A stretch of DNA of 6,969 bases, taken from contig JBDHXE010000133.1 of NCBI GenBank assembly GCA_039810525.1, positions 1 through 6,969 on the forward strand, read 5' to 3'. Below are positions 6,779 through 6,969 of the stretch, piece by piece. The notes below the pieces were generated by a model. The model ran no database searches, was not told the origin of the DNA, and saw nothing but the letters and a program-made list of their open reading frames with translations. Position 1 is the stretch's first letter, and each line of letters begins with the position of its first letter. The DNA is from JBDHXE01 sp039810525 (GTDB taxonomy: Bacteria > Bacteroidota > Ignavibacteria > Kapaibacteriales > UBA2268). A program made the translations under genes and the position numbers.

Positions 6779-6969
6779 AATTAAGTATTTCTAATAGAAT
6801 AGCTAGTTTACCTACATCTATTTTTACTACAATGAGTAGAATGGCGAATGAATATAATGCTACAAATCTTGGACAAGGATTTCCTGACTTTGATGGTCCT
6901 GACTGGTTTGCTGATTCTATATACAAAGCTGTAAAGGAAAGTAAAAATCAATATGCTCCTTCTGTTGGT
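6775..6969 (+). CDS. Class I/II PLP-dependent aminotransferase (partial, N-terminal 65 residues)
   Basis: The ATG overlaps the previous stop as ATGA, and the frame stays open to the right edge (65 codons). Residues 13-42 (PTSIFTTMSRMANEYN, then ATNLGQGFPDFDGP) are the characteristic N-terminus of fold-type I aminotransferases of the YbdL/kynurenine-oxoglutarate/methionine transaminase kind, followed by a helix and NQYAPSVG, the usual segment before the PLP-phosphate region. From memory, actinobacterial N-succinyl-DAP aminotransferase (DapC) shares the LGQGFPD-DGP motif, so a DAP-pathway role next to dapF and the M20 enzyme is plausible. A methionine or kynurenine transaminase is the alternative. 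The PLP lysine and substrate residues lie outside the window. A weak GGA lies nine bases upstream of the start; translation is probably coupled. Confidence 0.85.
   Translation, partial: MKLSISNRIASLPTSIFTTMSRMANEYNATNLGQGFPDFDGPDWFADSIYKAVKESKNQYAPSVG

Overview
The window comes from an AT-rich (visibly about two-thirds A+T) Gram-negative bacterium. An outer-membrane OmpA-type barrel, a periplasmic polysaccharide-export protein and diaminopimelate epimerase point to an outer membrane and DAP-type peptidoglycan or lysine synthesis. TAnnTTTG promoter-like boxes, sparse Shine-Dalgarno sites and the style of the SLBB and OmpA/TSP3 proteins suggest the Bacteroidota/Chlorobi (FCB) group. This placement is an inference from style; no marker gene is present.

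Left half (1-3877), minus strand. Reading in the direction of transcription: an outer-membrane polysaccharide export (OPX, Wza-like) protein with four SLBB-type repeats (3877-2219); two bases later, a Wzz-type polysaccharide co-polymerase without a kinase domain (2216-1026); and after a 78-bp gap, an OmpA-family protein with signal peptide, beta-barrel, calcium-binding thrombospondin type 3 repeats and the beginning of an OmpA C-terminal domain (947 to the left edge, truncated). The first two form a surface-polysaccharide or capsule export pair. No glycosyltransferase, flippase or polymerase lies inside the window.

Middle (3878-3992). A 115-bp divergent intergenic region with a TAnnTTTG candidate -7 box on each strand.

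Right half (3993-6969), plus strand. A tightly packed four-gene operon: inositol-monophosphatase family enzyme (TTG start), diaminopimelate epimerase DapF (1-base TAATG overlap), M20-family amidohydrolase (abutting) and a class I/II PLP aminotransferase (4-base ATGA overlap, truncated at the right edge). The last three could carry out the final steps of an acetyl-type DAP/lysine pathway (aminotransferase, then deacetylase, then epimerase), a testable idea rather than a proven assignment.

No mobile element, CRISPR array, RNA gene or clearly novel system was found. The region looks like ordinary chromosomal core and envelope genes with a few details worth checking.
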